From Hypoxylon rubiginosum (lineage: Eukaryota > Ascomycota > Sordariomycetes > Xylariales > Hypoxylaceae), in the NCBI GenBank assembly GCA_902806565.1, contig CADCXA010000016.1, positions 620,001-684,000 of the forward strand: a stretch of DNA of 64,000 bases. The letters are read 5' to 3'. The position numbers and the translations under genes are program-made. Each line of letters opens with the position of its first letter. Positions within the stretch are counted from its first letter, which is position 1. Below the pieces are notes generated by a model. That model saw only the letters and a list, made by a program, of their open reading frames with translations, was not told the DNA's origin and did no database searches. Of this stretch, positions 9,933 through 21,640 are shown one piece after another.

Positions 9933-12566
9933 TCATTTGAGGGTTGTTTTTGCCGTCCCTTCAGACAGTCCCGTGGTGTCTAGACCTGTCCACTTATTAA
10001 TCCAACCCAACACCTCTTTATGCCAGACAAGGGAGTTTTCGGGTTTGAGTACCCACTAGCACAGGTCTGTGGTTAGTAGCTTGCTCATCCGTCTCATTCC
10101 CAGCAAGGGATGATCTAGTAACAACTTACATGATTCTCGTCAGGGAACATCAAGAAGCGACTTGGAACACCGCGCGTCTGGAGGGCTGCCTATATGTTAA
10201 CACTACGTACCAAGGTTGTGAGATATTCCGCTCGTATACGTACCATTGAACGCCGCAAGGCCCTCTGAAATGGGTAGCCGGTAGTCGAGTTCGCTGTGGA
10301 TGACGAGCTGGGGCGTGGCCCACTCGCCGGCGAAGGCCGCGGGATCCCACTTCTCGTAGCCCTCGCGGTTCTCCCACAGCGTGCCGCCCATCTCGCGGAT
10401 GGGGAAGAAGAGCTCCTCGGTCGACCAGTCGCTCATGGTGCTGAAGATGCCGTCGTGGCAGACCAGGGCCTTGAACTTTCGGCCTAGTGGATGGCCTTGG
10501 ATCCAATCTTGCGCAGAGAGAGAGAGATTGTCAGCAGGAGCTCGGAAAGAAAAGAATGGGGTGCCGAGAACTCACTGATCATGTAGCCCCCGTACGAGGC
10601 ACCTAGTGCTACGGCATTGTTCGTATCGACGTAAGGCAGGTTATCTGCAATGTGCTCGAAGCAGTTCTCCACTATTAACCAAAAGTTAGCACACAACTAT
10701 TCAGTGCTCCCTTTATGGGGCCACAAAAGACGTAGAGCGTGATTCTAAGCAGGGAACATATATATACCCCTCGAATAAGAGTATAGGGGATAACGAATGA
10801 GCGTGTACTTACGGTCGTTATACGGGCGCCCACCCCAGTCCTCAGCGATACCGTCCGTCAGGGCCTGACCGTAGCCGGTGCTGCCGGTAGGGTTGGGCAT
10901 GACCGCGACGTAGCCCTGCTCGGCGAATACGGCGGGATTCCACCTAGTGCTCCAGCTGTCGCCCCAGGCGCCCTGCGGCCCGCCGTGAATCAGGAACGCC
11001 AGCGGGTACTTCTTGCTAGGGTCGAAATCGGACGGCTTCATGACCAGGGCGTGGCACCGGTAGTCGCCGGCGCCCTTGAACCAGAATTCGTCGAACTGGC
11101 GTCTGGTCAGCCCGAAGGACTTGCCCTCCTTGGAACTCGACGATACGAGCCCGACCTCCTTGGACTTCGGGTCCACGATGGAGTACGACGAGTTGTCGAC
11201 GAGCGACGTGGACGTAAGAAAAAGACGACCGTCGCCCCGGGCCAGGTTGCGGAAGTCCCCGACGGTCCCGTCCCTCGTCAGCGGCTGCGGCAGCTCCGTG
11301 GCCTCGAGCGGGGTCGCGGGCAGCTTGTACAGTATCTGGCGGCCCTCCTTCTCGGCCGCGACGTACAGCTCGGTGTCGTCGTCGCTCCACACGATGGGGC
11401 CCTCGGGCCGCATGTCCCAGCCGCCCTCGCCGTCCGCCGTCTCGTAGAACTCCTGCACGGCGCTCAGGTCCCGCACGTCGGGCACCAGCATCAGCCGCCA
11501 CTTGTCCGACTCGTACCGCCGGTCCCGCATGCGCTTGAAGGCGACCCGGGTCCCGCCGTGGGAGAAAACGGGCGTGCCTGCATAGCCCTGCAGCTTGCCG
11601 GTCTTGACGACCTGCGGGAGCGGCGCCTTTTCCTCGGTGAACGTCTTCAGCGGCACGTAGTACAGGTCCGTCTTGGTCCACAGCGCCGGGTTCAGGTCCG
11701 GGTCCTTGGCCACGAAGACGACGCCCTCCGGGCCGATGTCGTAGTCGCTGGCGTCGCCGAAAGGGGGGACCGGGCACTCGAGCCGCGTGCCCGCGAGCGC
11801 GTTGACTAGGCCCGGGTCCTGCAGCTTGAACGGCCCGTCCTTCTTTTCCTTCTTCAGCGCCCCGTAGAACAGCCCTTGCTTGTTCTCCGAGACGTAGGCG
11901 TCCCAGTGTCTTACGAATAGGCTGGTGTACACGCGGGCAGTAGAAAGCGGCTTCTTCTCGTCCGCCGAGTTCACCATCGCCCCCGAGGCGGCGTCGGTGG
12001 GGGCCGTGCAGGCAAAGGCCACGGTGCCGTTTCCGATATCCTTGACCTTGATGTTGGACACGGAGGTGTTGAAGCTACTAACCTCATAGGGACTACGCAT
12101 GCCGTGTGACAGTGTAAGTGAGATTCCTTTAGGTACTATGCAAATCACCTGATTCGTTTTTAAAAAATGAGAAGGCATAGGTACTCACTCTGAGCCCGGC
12201 TTGGTCGCGTCTGCCACCATGAGAGACGTAGTTGAGTCGCCGTTCTTCAGGAAGACGAACTCTGTGTCGGAAACCCATGCCGGCTCGGTATAAGCCGGAT
12301 CGTCGAACAGCTGGGTGGAGTGGCGGTTCTTGATGTCCAGGACCTTGATCGCGTAGTCCTTGGAGTGAGACTCGAAAGAGTATTGGGATACTACCTAGAA
12401 GCGTTAGAATCATTTGATATCCAAGATATAATAATCCGGACGAGGCCAGGGAATAAACAATACCGGTAAAGAGAGCTAGGGTGCCGGCGGGATTAGGCAC
12501 GGCGGCGCTGCGGCGCGGAGCGGAGAGGAGGACCTCCGGGGTAAACTTGGTGGCCATAACCGTCAT
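9933..12566 (-). CDS. Dipeptidyl-peptidase 5-like serine peptidase (S9 family), no signal peptide
   Basis: Seven exons: 12464-12566, 12189-12390, 10813-12092, 10576-10671, 10244-10507, 10130-10185 and 9933-10055, 707 residues. The N-terminal half is a beta-propeller; the C-terminal half is an alpha/beta hydrolase. The catalytic triad is all present: S554 (GASYGGYM), D635 (SELDYRLP) and H667 (PDENHW). The oxyanion-region HGGP motif precedes it. This matches prolyl-oligopeptidase-type enzymes that release dipeptides. The predicted start ([20 protein letters not shown]) carries no hydrophobic signal sequence, so a cytosolic enzyme is inferred. The exon between 10130 and 10185 uses the inner GCAG acceptor because the outer TAG gives a stop. 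The large exon is strongly GC-rich at third positions. Confidence 0.93.
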
Positions 12567-13619
12567 CTTGGGGTTGATAATGGGAGAAGTGAAGACGATG
12601 GCTAGAAACAAAGAAAAGATTTAACGGACCATGGCAACGTCTAATTTAAGGAGTTGCACCTATCTGATCGTCGCCTATTCACCAAGGTGTTCGAAGCGGT
12701 TCCCCGCATATTACAGCATCGAAACACGCTTAATTGCATTATATGCAGCGGCTCGTATACATATGTGCTGCATCTTACCTCAGAGTTACCATTACATATT
12801 ACATACGACACTGTGTATTTACCAAGTCAAGGACCAAGTATTTGTATTCAAAGAACTTCGGTTGGTAACCTCGTTAAATTCCTAGCATGGGTTTACATGC
12901 CAAACCATTTACAAGTCGATCGAGATGTAGGGTCGAAAGTAACATGGAGAGTACAACACGGAGGGACTCTGCAAGACCCATAGGGAAATATCAAATACTA
13001 TTGTCAATCGTCTCACACCCCAACAACGAGACTCTGCCACACCCCCTTTTTTTTCAAACCCGAAGCAATGGATCGTCTTATCTGGAACAGATTTCGATAT
13101 CTAGATTAACACGAGAAAAACTTACTCAGTGATCCAGAGTGCGCAATACGAGACGAAGGCGTGATCTCGAAAGCGTGTCGTTGCATCCAAGCCGACGATC
13201 CCGTAGGCCGAAAAGGGAGAGGACCGGGTACGGAAAATCAATCATGTGCCCCCTTTACTCTATGTAGATTTACCAAGTAGTTCCATATACGCTACGCTTG
13301 CTCAAACGACTGCGCGTGGTACGTTGTCGCCTTCAATTCCAATGCCATGCTCAGTTTCGGGCCATTCGTAAAAAAAACTTCGATATGGTCGGGTATCTTG
13401 AGTGAATATAAGCGATAAGAACCCATAGGTAGAAAGTCGCCACCCTGCTTCTTTACCAAACCAAGCGCCAATGTAGTCCTCCCATGCTCACCCCCAGAAA
13501 CGCCAAATGCCTAGCTGTGCTTGCAATAAAAAAATAGAGGACAAAGAGGTATCAAACCTGCCGCACGTCCTAGATATGGATGGCTATACCAAGTAGGTAC
13601 GAAAGATACGGTATACCCC
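12567..13619. other. Intergenic region
   Basis: Upstream of the DPP5 gene and downstream of EAF6, which points the same way. It is AT-leaning with short open frames only, and I can support no gene or repeat in it. Confidence 0.5.
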
Positions 13620-14364
13620 CTATTTTCGAGATGCGCCAAAGTGCGTCCGCACCTTCTTCGTCTCGCGGGAGTCCGTCTCGCTGTCGTCCACGGAGGCCTC
13701 CTTCTCCTTCTTGGGCTGCGGCCGCTTCTTGCTGGCCTTGCCTGACTTGCTTGACGCCTTCTCCGTCGCCGACGTGGGCGTCGGCTGGTTGGACCCGCCG
13801 TCCCTGTCTTTGGCGTTGGCGAACGACGTTGACACGGGCGTCGGCGCCGCCGGCGTCGAGGTTGCGGATGCGGCTTCGATGTTGTCGGGCTAGAAGAGAG
13901 AGGGGGGGCGAGCGTTAGCGCAGGTCATATACTAGCAACGAGGGTTTGTTTTGTAAGGTAGGGGAACGTACGTGAAGACTGTTGTGCGAGATGGACGACC
14001 GCGACCATATGTAATCCTCTTCCTTCAGCTCGCCCTGCTTGCGCTGCGCCGCTGCGCTGGTGCCTTTGATGTAGTTGTCGAAGCCCTTGACGATGTTGCC
14101 GTAGCGCGTGTTGGCCAGGTACTTGGCCTCGAGGTCGACGATGTTTTGTTCTAATTGAGCCTGTCCATCGACGTCGCAGTCAGCCCTAGCACGCCCTTTT
14201 ACTTGTTACTTGGATAATCCGATGCGCCTTACTAGTTGACGATCATGTTGCTTCCGCTTCGCCAGTAGCCCCTTGAGATTCTGGCGTTGCTTGGTGTACT
14301 CTGCGACCGCGGCCTGCTGATCACCGTTGGAGCCGCCGCCGCCGGGTTGCGCATTCTCCGTCAT
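13620..14364 (-). CDS. eaf6: Chromatin modification subunit EAF6
   Basis: Exons 14233-14364, 13972-14160 and 13620-13889 encode 196 residues. The N-terminal part has the EAF6 helix (AEYTKQRQNLKGLLAKRKQ and then DLEAKYLANT), the conserved GNIVKGFDNYIK segment and the DYIWSRSSISH segment. EAF6 is a small scaffold subunit of NuA4/MYST-type histone acetyltransferase complexes in the nucleus. The C-terminal ~90 residues are Ser/Lys-rich with basic clusters, as in other filamentous fungi, and end in KKVRTHFGASRK. All joins are phase 0 (donors GTAAGG and GTACGT, acceptors CAG and TAG). The first in-frame ATG was chosen. Confidence 0.92.
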
Positions 14365-15153
14365 CGTAAATTCGGAAGTCCTCTCGAGGATGTCGTCGAG
14401 TGCTGTATCAGACTTGTTGTCAAAGTCTTCGTAGCTGTGGTTGAAGTTTGAGCTAAGCAGAAAGATTGAACCATCTGTTGAACCACTTTGGTCCGCTCAG
14501 CCTTCCCTTAGATGGGTATTTCTGTATGCATTTAAGCCCTTCTCATTAAGGCCATAACGAGAAAAGACTGGTTTACTATTGGCATCGCTAGCGCCACCGA
14601 TACAGTGGTACTAGTGGGGCTTGCATTGGCTGCGCGTTTAGAGTACAGTGGACCCTCTATTTACTGTACCAAAACGCATGTGGAAATATACGATGAGAGC
14701 GACATACTACGAGGACACTCAATCTTCATTAGAAAACGAGATGATAAACGTGGATGAACAGTTTAGGAATGCAATGTCCACTCTGCCAGTTCCATATCTT
14801 GGTTATACTCGCCAAGCCACGGGGGGAGCATGATGCTGAAGCCGAGGATTGTCACAGCGAATATGATCAGTTTATAATCACGGAGTTGTTAAACTAGGGA
14901 AGACGAATAGGGTTGGTTATTTCATTCATTATAAGAGCAAAAAACATGCACAAGTTCAGAACCGAGAAGCTTGCAGTGAATCTATTGCCTGATCATCTAT
15001 TTATAGCTGCTATTCCTTTATGAGCTCAACTGCAAGGCGTTTTATGTGACTAACCTCGAAGCCAATACCACAGAATTAAAAGCATCCACGAGCCATCATT
15101 AGGATTCAAGGGGCAACCGGGTCTGCAGGTCCTGCGAGTCTAAGAGATTAGCC
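14365..15153. other. Intergenic region
   Basis: Upstream of EAF6 and downstream of the PWI/SR gene. It contains two TACAGTGG motifs (about 14598 and 14643) that recall pogo-type transposon ends, but neither has an inverted partner nearby. No gene seen. Confidence 0.45.
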
Positions 15154-16906
15154 TCACCCGTTGACGTTGTCGCTACTTGAGGTGCTTCTCATCTTCTTTA
15201 TTCGCTCCTTCAGAAGCTTTTCTCTTAGCTCATTGGCCCGTTGTTGGGGGGTCCTAGTCTGATGAAAGAACACGAGAGTCAGTTCTCGATCCGACACGTA
15301 AGACGGAAATACCCTAAGAAGAAGGACGAACCTCATCAGCCGCCGAGGCTGCTTGGTGTCTTGAGGATTGGGGTCTGTCTTCATCTTCCGAAACATCAGC
15401 TGATCTGTCACGGGGGCGAGGGGAGTTAGCAGAGTGTTTCTGCTTTCTCGGAGGCACGTCTCTAGCTCTGCTGTCCTCCTTATTTCTTTGTTGACTTCCA
15501 CGTCGCCGTCTCCCACCATCTTCTGACGACCGGCTCCGACTTCGCGTGGGTGATCGTCGTAGTCTCCCACGTCGATTAGGTGAAGGGCTGCGGCTGATCA
15601 GCTCGCGAACTGGTTTTTGTCTCGGGCTGCGGCTACGTGATCGCGAATACGATGATGATGGGGACCGACTGAGTCGTCGACTGTCCCGGTCTCGCCGTGG
15701 CGGAGATCTCGAGCGACTAGCTGAGTTCGAGTACCTGCGTCTTTTGGGCGCTGGGGAACGCGATCTGCTACTGTCAGACCTGCTGACGCTACCTGGTGAA
15801 GAGCTGTTTCTCCTTCGGTTGTCTCTACGAGCCCGATAGTCTCTCGCTCGCCCAGCAGAACGCTCTCGCTTTGCTGAGCTTTTGTAACGCGGCGGCGACC
15901 GACGTCCTCTAGGGCGATAGCGTGGTGGTGTAGGTGATCGGAGGCTAGCTCGTCGGCTACGACCGCTGGTTATGGACGGCGGTCGGGAGCGAGATGAAGA
16001 AGCTCTCGAGTCGGGACTAGCAGAACGGGATGGAGAGCGGCCGCGTCTAAATTCTTGACGGCTTCCATGACGGCCCTGGGGAACGTAGCGGTCACGGTCG
16101 CTACGATACGTGTCTCGTTCTCGTCTTGGTGGTGACGGAGATCGGTTACCGCCGCGTCCAAATCCTCTACCGCGGTCTGCGAAGGCTCGATCGCCACCGC
16201 GTCTCCCTCCGGCCCAATTATCGCCGCGTCCACCACGGAAACCACGTCCGCGTCGATCTCGATCTCGGAGGTCAGATACTTCGCGGTCACGGCGCTCCTG
16301 ATTTTCCCGTCTGACCCGCAACTCTTCGGCAGCCTTATCTGCATCAATCTAACAGCAGGTTAGTCTATTCTCGAATGGCATCGTGTCTAATTGGCGGCTG
16401 TAATACCTTCTCTTGGATGAGCTCTAGCTTCTTCGCCTCTAGCAGCTCCTTTGGAACACCCTGGGGGCTAGACTGGGCACTCAAACAAAGTTTCCAGAGA
16501 TCTTTACAGAAAGGGGCCGTGTCTTTGTCGAGGAAGCCGGTAAGTTGGATCTGCATAGACTTGATGTCGGGCTGCACAGACCAACGTCAGCATGGTTGAA
16601 TGCCATTGATTTCTAGCGTCGTAACAAGAGAACACGTACGTATCGGGGGCCTTCAATCAAGTTGAAGCAAAGCTCGGTGACGACATCATCTTCAGTTCCT
16701 AATATTTCGGATATCTTGCTGGCAATCCATCTGTGAGAGACGTGGTTAGTCTTTTTTTTTTCTTTTTCGGAATCCTGCAGGAGTGCAAGGGGGCGCGCGT
16801 ACTTCTTCATAACCTGTAGGTTAACCTTTTGCATATCGACCTTCTGATTGAACTCGGGAGGAAACTTGGTCGCTCGTAGGAGCTTCGCGTCCACGCTGGT
16901 AGCCAT
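15154..16906 (-). CDS. PWI-domain, RS-rich splicing protein (SRm160-like)
   Basis: Exons 16803-16906, 16640-16730, 16407-16571, 15332-16348 and 15154-15258 encode 493 residues. The first ~115 residues form a PWI domain (FPPEFNQKVDMQKVNLQVMK joined across an intron to KWIASKISEILG), which binds nucleic acid. The remaining ~340 are Arg/Ser-rich with RGG-like turns (about residues 140-170) and many RS/SR dipeptides, as in SRRM1/SRm160 splicing coactivators. The last exon returns to an ordered, conserved-looking helix (RANELREKLLKERIKKMR). The last intron uses a GTTCGT donor (15331-15326), accepted because only this join is in phase. Long open frames opposite this gene are a by-product of RS codons. 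Confidence 0.92.
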
Positions 16907-18664
16907 CGCGTCGGAGGCGGCAACTGTGTGCCGTGTTCTATCAAGCCGTAACACGGGAATAAAGATGAAGGAATTCGATGCAGCGTCAAAAAAATGACGT
17001 CTGGGGGAACGCCATCTGTTCTCGGCGTTTCAGAGGTCGGGTTGAAATAAAAAAGCTTGGCGAGATTTAGGCCTGGGATTTTACACGTTCACCACGTTTT
17101 AGGGATCCGTGCAGTTGCCTCCGCAACCGCTTAGATGACTAAAATGTATGGATACCTCTTTAGTACCTGGTAAGTGCATACTCAAGGTATGCTCATTAGG
17201 TATACTCATTACGAATACACTTTCCGTGACTCGTTCTTAGCTACATGTAGTGTTTCTATAGTGTAGGTCTATAAAATGCACCTCTCGGCTTAAGGCAATA
17301 ATCCTATAATAAGAACCAGACGCATTTGGTCTTGTCGAGTCCTCGAAAGTCTCTGCCACATGTATCATTACGAGATACATAAAGTAGATGCTTTTAATTC
17401 CATGACTTCAGCTTAAACGTGGGGGTAAAAGTTGTGTTTCACCACCTACATGCGGTGTATCTATAGAACGACATCCAACAGCTGGAAACTCGATACCAGT
17501 TTTATAAATTTGCAAATGCTCCATGATGATGGCAATGACAAAGGCCAAATCAGGTACATAAGTAGATATCCGTCATACGTCTCGACTCTTTGAGGCTGAT
17601 TGGCCAATCTGTCCTTTTTCTAGAAATATATTAGAAGCGACCGAATAACACCGTAGACAGACACAACCGAGATTACAGGGGATCATCATTGGACCGTCTT
17701 GTATATTAATGCACAACCAACTGCGTCCTGTCTTCCCGTTCAATGATGTCTTCTACTTGCCATAACATTCCGAGGAATATTCGGCCGATCTTACAAAGAT
17801 CCGTCGCATTTCTGACAGCCTGCCTATAGGTAGCACGGGCTGCAACCCATCAGACCTGAAAATAGTAACGATGATTCCCTTATGACGCAGGTGGGCAACT
17901 CACGATGTACGGCGTCAGCCTTTGTTTTCATCTGACCTCTGGGGGCAACCCGTGCCTCACTCCATTGTCTGAATAATACCTCGCCTTCGTGGGGGTCTTA
18001 TTCCCGTCCAGTAAACCACCTTGTAAAGTATCGTGAGCACCTAAAGCACCTAAAGCTGAGGTTGGGTAAGAGAGCATCTGCCAACAAAAACTTCACCCCG
18101 ATGCTTGTCGCGTAGTACAGGACATTCACCATCTCCGAAACAGTTCCCGTCCTCGAGACACACATGATGTTACTTGGTATCTAAGTGGCTTACGAAGTCA
18201 ATTACGATAATTTTATTTTACGGGTTTCAAGATTGCTTTTTGTTGGAGCAGCCGTCTTAAGGACCCGGTCATCTTAAAATTCACCAGTTGAGCAGTGGCA
18301 AAAGAGGGAGCAAATATCAAATATGGTAGCAGACTCAATTGAACGCCGCGGAGCGTCATGTGTAAACCGCGCTGGTATCATCATTAGCATTAATTCCCAT
18401 AGATTGACCCATTCTTGTGTAATCGTATTCCGTGTCATTACAACTAGCCCAATAGCAAACCAGCTTCAGACCGCTTAACAGTTGATTCAGAGAAAATAAA
18501 TACGCCGTTTTTTTGTTTCCCGCAAAGAGCACCTGCGCTCAATCATGATTGCCCATCCGATTCCCTTCATCCGCTTGACCCCTTTTTGTAACGCCGGTCA
18601 TGACCACAATGCAGTTTGTCATTAGAGTATCCGGAGGATTTCAGTCGAGCCATGCTGTACATAT
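16907..18664. other. Intergenic region, 1.76 kb without a gene
   Basis: AT-leaning sequence between the divergent PWI gene and the 3' end of the small gene at 18665. I found no exon chain, no inverted repeat ends and no clear tandem array. Confidence 0.5.
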
Positions 18665-19309
18665 TCACTTGGGATAACTTAGTCGGTTTGCTTGTCTTCG
18701 CTCCTTCTTGTGTTCGACCGACACCTGAACTTGTTGCTTGGCCGCAAGAGCGTTGATCTTCTCGCGCGCCCTCATCAAGCTACTGTTGTCTTGCTCCCTA
18801 AGTTTGGCGCGGATTTCGTAGAGGGAGAGGAGCGTAGACGCTCTATCAATATCGGTGTCGGGCCGCTGCTTGACAGGTTAGCAAACGCACATTGTAAAGC
18901 ATTGGTTTGTTCCGTGAAGGGGGAAAACACACCTCTCCGCCTGAAGGACTTCCGGGCATTGATGGCGATGCAGAGTTGTTTCTCGTCAATGGAGGCGTGA
19001 GCATGCGACGACCAAATTTGTCTGTCATTCCACGCGCAGGAGGAGACGTGACCCTGCTTTCGGGGACGCTTCTAGGCTGGTGCTCCAAACGCAACTGGTC
19101 CTTGCGATCGAGCGTCCGGTTGGCGCTAACTAGGTTTTTTGAGGCAGATTGATCTTGCTGTAAGGAGAAAAAAAAAGCATCATGCGTCAGCTAAACAGAT
19201 TCTATCATATTATATAGAAAAAGAGACAAATGCGGCGAGAATTACTGCTTACAGCTGCTTGGAGATCGTTTAGATCAGCTAACATTTGTGCTAGCTGAAG
19301 AGCTTCCAT
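18665..19309 (-). CDS. Small basic protein of unknown function
   Basis: Exons 19253-19309, 18933-19157 and 18665-18865 encode 160 residues with all joins at phase 0. The sequence opens with a short helix (MEALQLAQMLADLNDLQAA). A disordered Ser/Pro/Arg middle follows, with possible phosphorylation sites of S-P type. It ends in a charged helix (ALAAKQQVQVSVEHKKERRQ) that may form a coiled coil. I do not recognise the family. Clean splice sites (donors GTAAGC and GTGTGT, branch CTAAC, acceptor CAG) and uniform composition argue that it is real. Function is not inferred. Confidence 0.65.
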
Positions 19310-20371
19310 AATGGCGCATGCGACCAAAATTCTTTACTATGTAAAGGGTTTTGTTGATTGTGTCGAAAGTGATGATGAACAGAACCAGGGCCAATTTGTA
19401 TGGAGATGAACTTCCGATGTCGTTTTACTTAAATACAATTGCAAAGTCGGTGATGATGGCGGACAGTCTGCTTAAAAAGCAGCTGCAAGGCAAAGACAGG
19501 CTGGTCTTGTGATGGTAGATGATATCAGGGTGGGCTCTGAATGCCTACTACCTATGTACAGGGGAGAAGGTGAGAGAAATAAATTATTAACATTGTGGGG
19601 TATCCTTCCCCCAGACCTTACCTACCAGGTCCAGGCCCGGCGGTGCTGGCAAGTCCGGTTGGCCAGACGTCTGGAGACGTTCTATGGGAACACTACCAGG
19701 TAGGTATGGCAGTCTGGGCAGTGTATGGGAACACTATGGGAACACTATGGGATTTCTATGGGAACTCCCCCACGGTTTACGACGCACACCCCACCGTGAC
19801 AATGCAACGCCAACACGCATATTCTCTAAAGCGTTCAAGTATTGAAAGTATCACTGTACCGAGACACTTTTTATCCCCCTACCACGATGCTACCTCTAAC
19901 TGGTGGATCTCGGACGGATCACCTACGCTGCCAGGCTGCTACGTAGTAGGCACACAGAACGGGCATAAGGGGCACCGATCCATCCGTTCTTAACACCGCT
20001 AATAGTACCTATCACCTATCCTGGGTACGGCTAGTCCCAGGGCTTTAATTAACCCAAAGGCCGACACACTTGCGCTTTTTCAAAGCCGAGCATCGGGATA
20101 TCGTCACCTACCTGAAGGATTGAATCTCCGCATGCCGTTGCCGAGCCAATTCGGGTGCTACTATACTAAAACACTAGAAGCTAGAACGTAGAGGTGATAA
20201 AAAGGCCATCTCGGTCCAAGTCGCAGTAAGTATTTTTCCAACGTTTCTCCGTCCTCACGTTCTTTTTTCGTCGTGTAAGTCAGCCAGTCGTAGGATCCGG
20301 TCATCCTGCTCTGCGCCGCGCTTCCATCTCCGATATATGACGTGCATTGCTAACTATAGCCTCATTAGATC
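19310..20371. other. Intergenic region with 11-base tandem repeat
   Basis: Divergent promoter region between the small basic protein and the FAH-family gene. It holds four tandem TATGGGAACAC-like units at 19724-19767 and one isolated copy at 19683-19693. No gene seen. Confidence 0.5.
19724..19767. repeat. 11-base tandem repeat, four units
   Basis: Units TATGGGAACAC (two perfect), then TATGGGATTTC and TATGGGAACTC. A fifth unit stands 30 bases upstream at 19683-19693. Confidence 0.85.
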
Positions 20372-21217
20372 ATGAACATTTTCCGTCGAGGTATGGCGTC
20401 GGTAGCTTCTTTGAAACAGGCTAGCAAAGTCGTCTGTATTGGACGCAACTATGCGTGGGTGTTCACTTCAAGGCGGGGGGGTCATATAGGGGGTTAACAT
20501 ATTAACATTATAACACAGAGACCATATCACCGAGCTAAACAGCGCAAGGCCGAAGCAGCCTTTCTTCTTTTTAAAACCTACATCTTCCCTCCTTTTACCT
20601 GGGGCTGGTCCCGTCATCAGGCCGAAGGGTGTAGATCTTCATTACGAAGTCGAGTTGGCCTTAATCCTAGGCAAGCAAGTGAAAGATCTTGCAGCCGACG
20701 ATGAGCAAGGCGCATTCGATGCCATTGAGCGTAAGCAGTCCTTGATTACCATATTCATATTCTATTTATAGGCTGATCAATTGCCGAAGATTACGCTCTC
20801 AGCATCGACTTGACGGCGAGGAACATCCAGAATGAGGCTAAGAAGAAGGGTCTGCCTTGGTCGATCGCCAAAGGCTTCGACACCTTCCTGCCGATCAGCA
20901 ACCTCATTGAGAAATCAGCCATCCCCAACCCTCACTCCGTGGACATCTACCTCACCGTTAATGACAAGGTCCAACAGTCTGACTCCACCGAGCTCATGCT
21001 TTTCCAGATTCCGAGGATGCTAAGTGATATTTCCAAGGTCTTCACCTTGGAGAAAGGAGATATCATCCTCACTGGAACGCCGAAAGGCGTTGGACCAGTT
21101 GTGCCGGGCGATATCATGCGAGCCGGTATTAAGGTCAATGGCAAGGAACTCGAGGAGGGCAAGATTGAAGTTGCGGTCGAGGAATCGACAAGCTCATACG
21201 AGTACGCCGAGACGTAA
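20372..21217 (+). CDS. Fumarylacetoacetate hydrolase family protein (FAHD1-like)
   Basis: Exons 20372-20454, 20519-20730 and 20790-21217 encode 240 residues, the size of FAHD1/YcgM acylpyruvases rather than true fumarylacetoacetase (~420). The conserved VVCIGRNYAD opening, KPTSSLL, the metal-binding HYEVELALILGK stretch, PWSIAKGFDTF and the ILTGTPKGVGPV loop are all visible. The family hydrolyses or decarboxylates acylpyruvates or oxaloacetate with Mg2+, often in mitochondria; the basic MNIFRRGMASVAS start would suit a mitochondrial presequence or leave MASVAS as a cytosolic start. Donor GTGGGT of intron 1 is slightly unusual. The second intron acceptor is AAG, chosen by phase. Confidence 0.9.
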
Positions 21218-21640
21218 ACTTCTTCGTACAGTGATAGGGTCTCCTCTTCAACCCAATGATCGATATTTAACAATACCTCTTAAATTATTGTGTATATACG
21301 GACAGCTTGGTTCTTGTACAAAGCAGCTTTGAGCTTCTTGCCAGCCGTATCATGAGATCTGCAAGGCCAGTCGCACCTAACTTATGTCATATATCATTAC
21401 ATGAGCACATAGTATAGACCCAAGATATAAGTCTCAAGTCAATTACAAGACAAGTGTCCTATCATTCCATGGGGGATCTAGCGACGTATTCGAATTGTAT
21501 ATATTCAAAGTGTCCGCATTGTGACATAAGATGACCCCTTAAAGGCTAGTGTCGCAATCATAAATAAGAACTAACTCCTATAACTATCCAGTTTTCCAAA
21601 CCCGTATATGATGATAATTTAAGCACGAGTATACCCCAAT
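21218..21640. other. Convergent 3' region
   Basis: A 420-base AT-rich spacer between the stops of the FAH-family gene and the chitinase. No gene or repeat is seen. Confidence 0.5.

Noticed and set aside
10985..11809. 274-codon + strand open frame and a 253-codon minus frame inside the DPP5 exon
   Set aside because: Both are shadows of the GC3-rich DPP5 exon; compositions are Arg/Gly/Ala/Val-heavy and contain no domain.
14598..14656. Two TACAGTGG motifs resembling pogo-type transposon ends
   Set aside because: No inverted partner or TA-bounded second end within several hundred bases.
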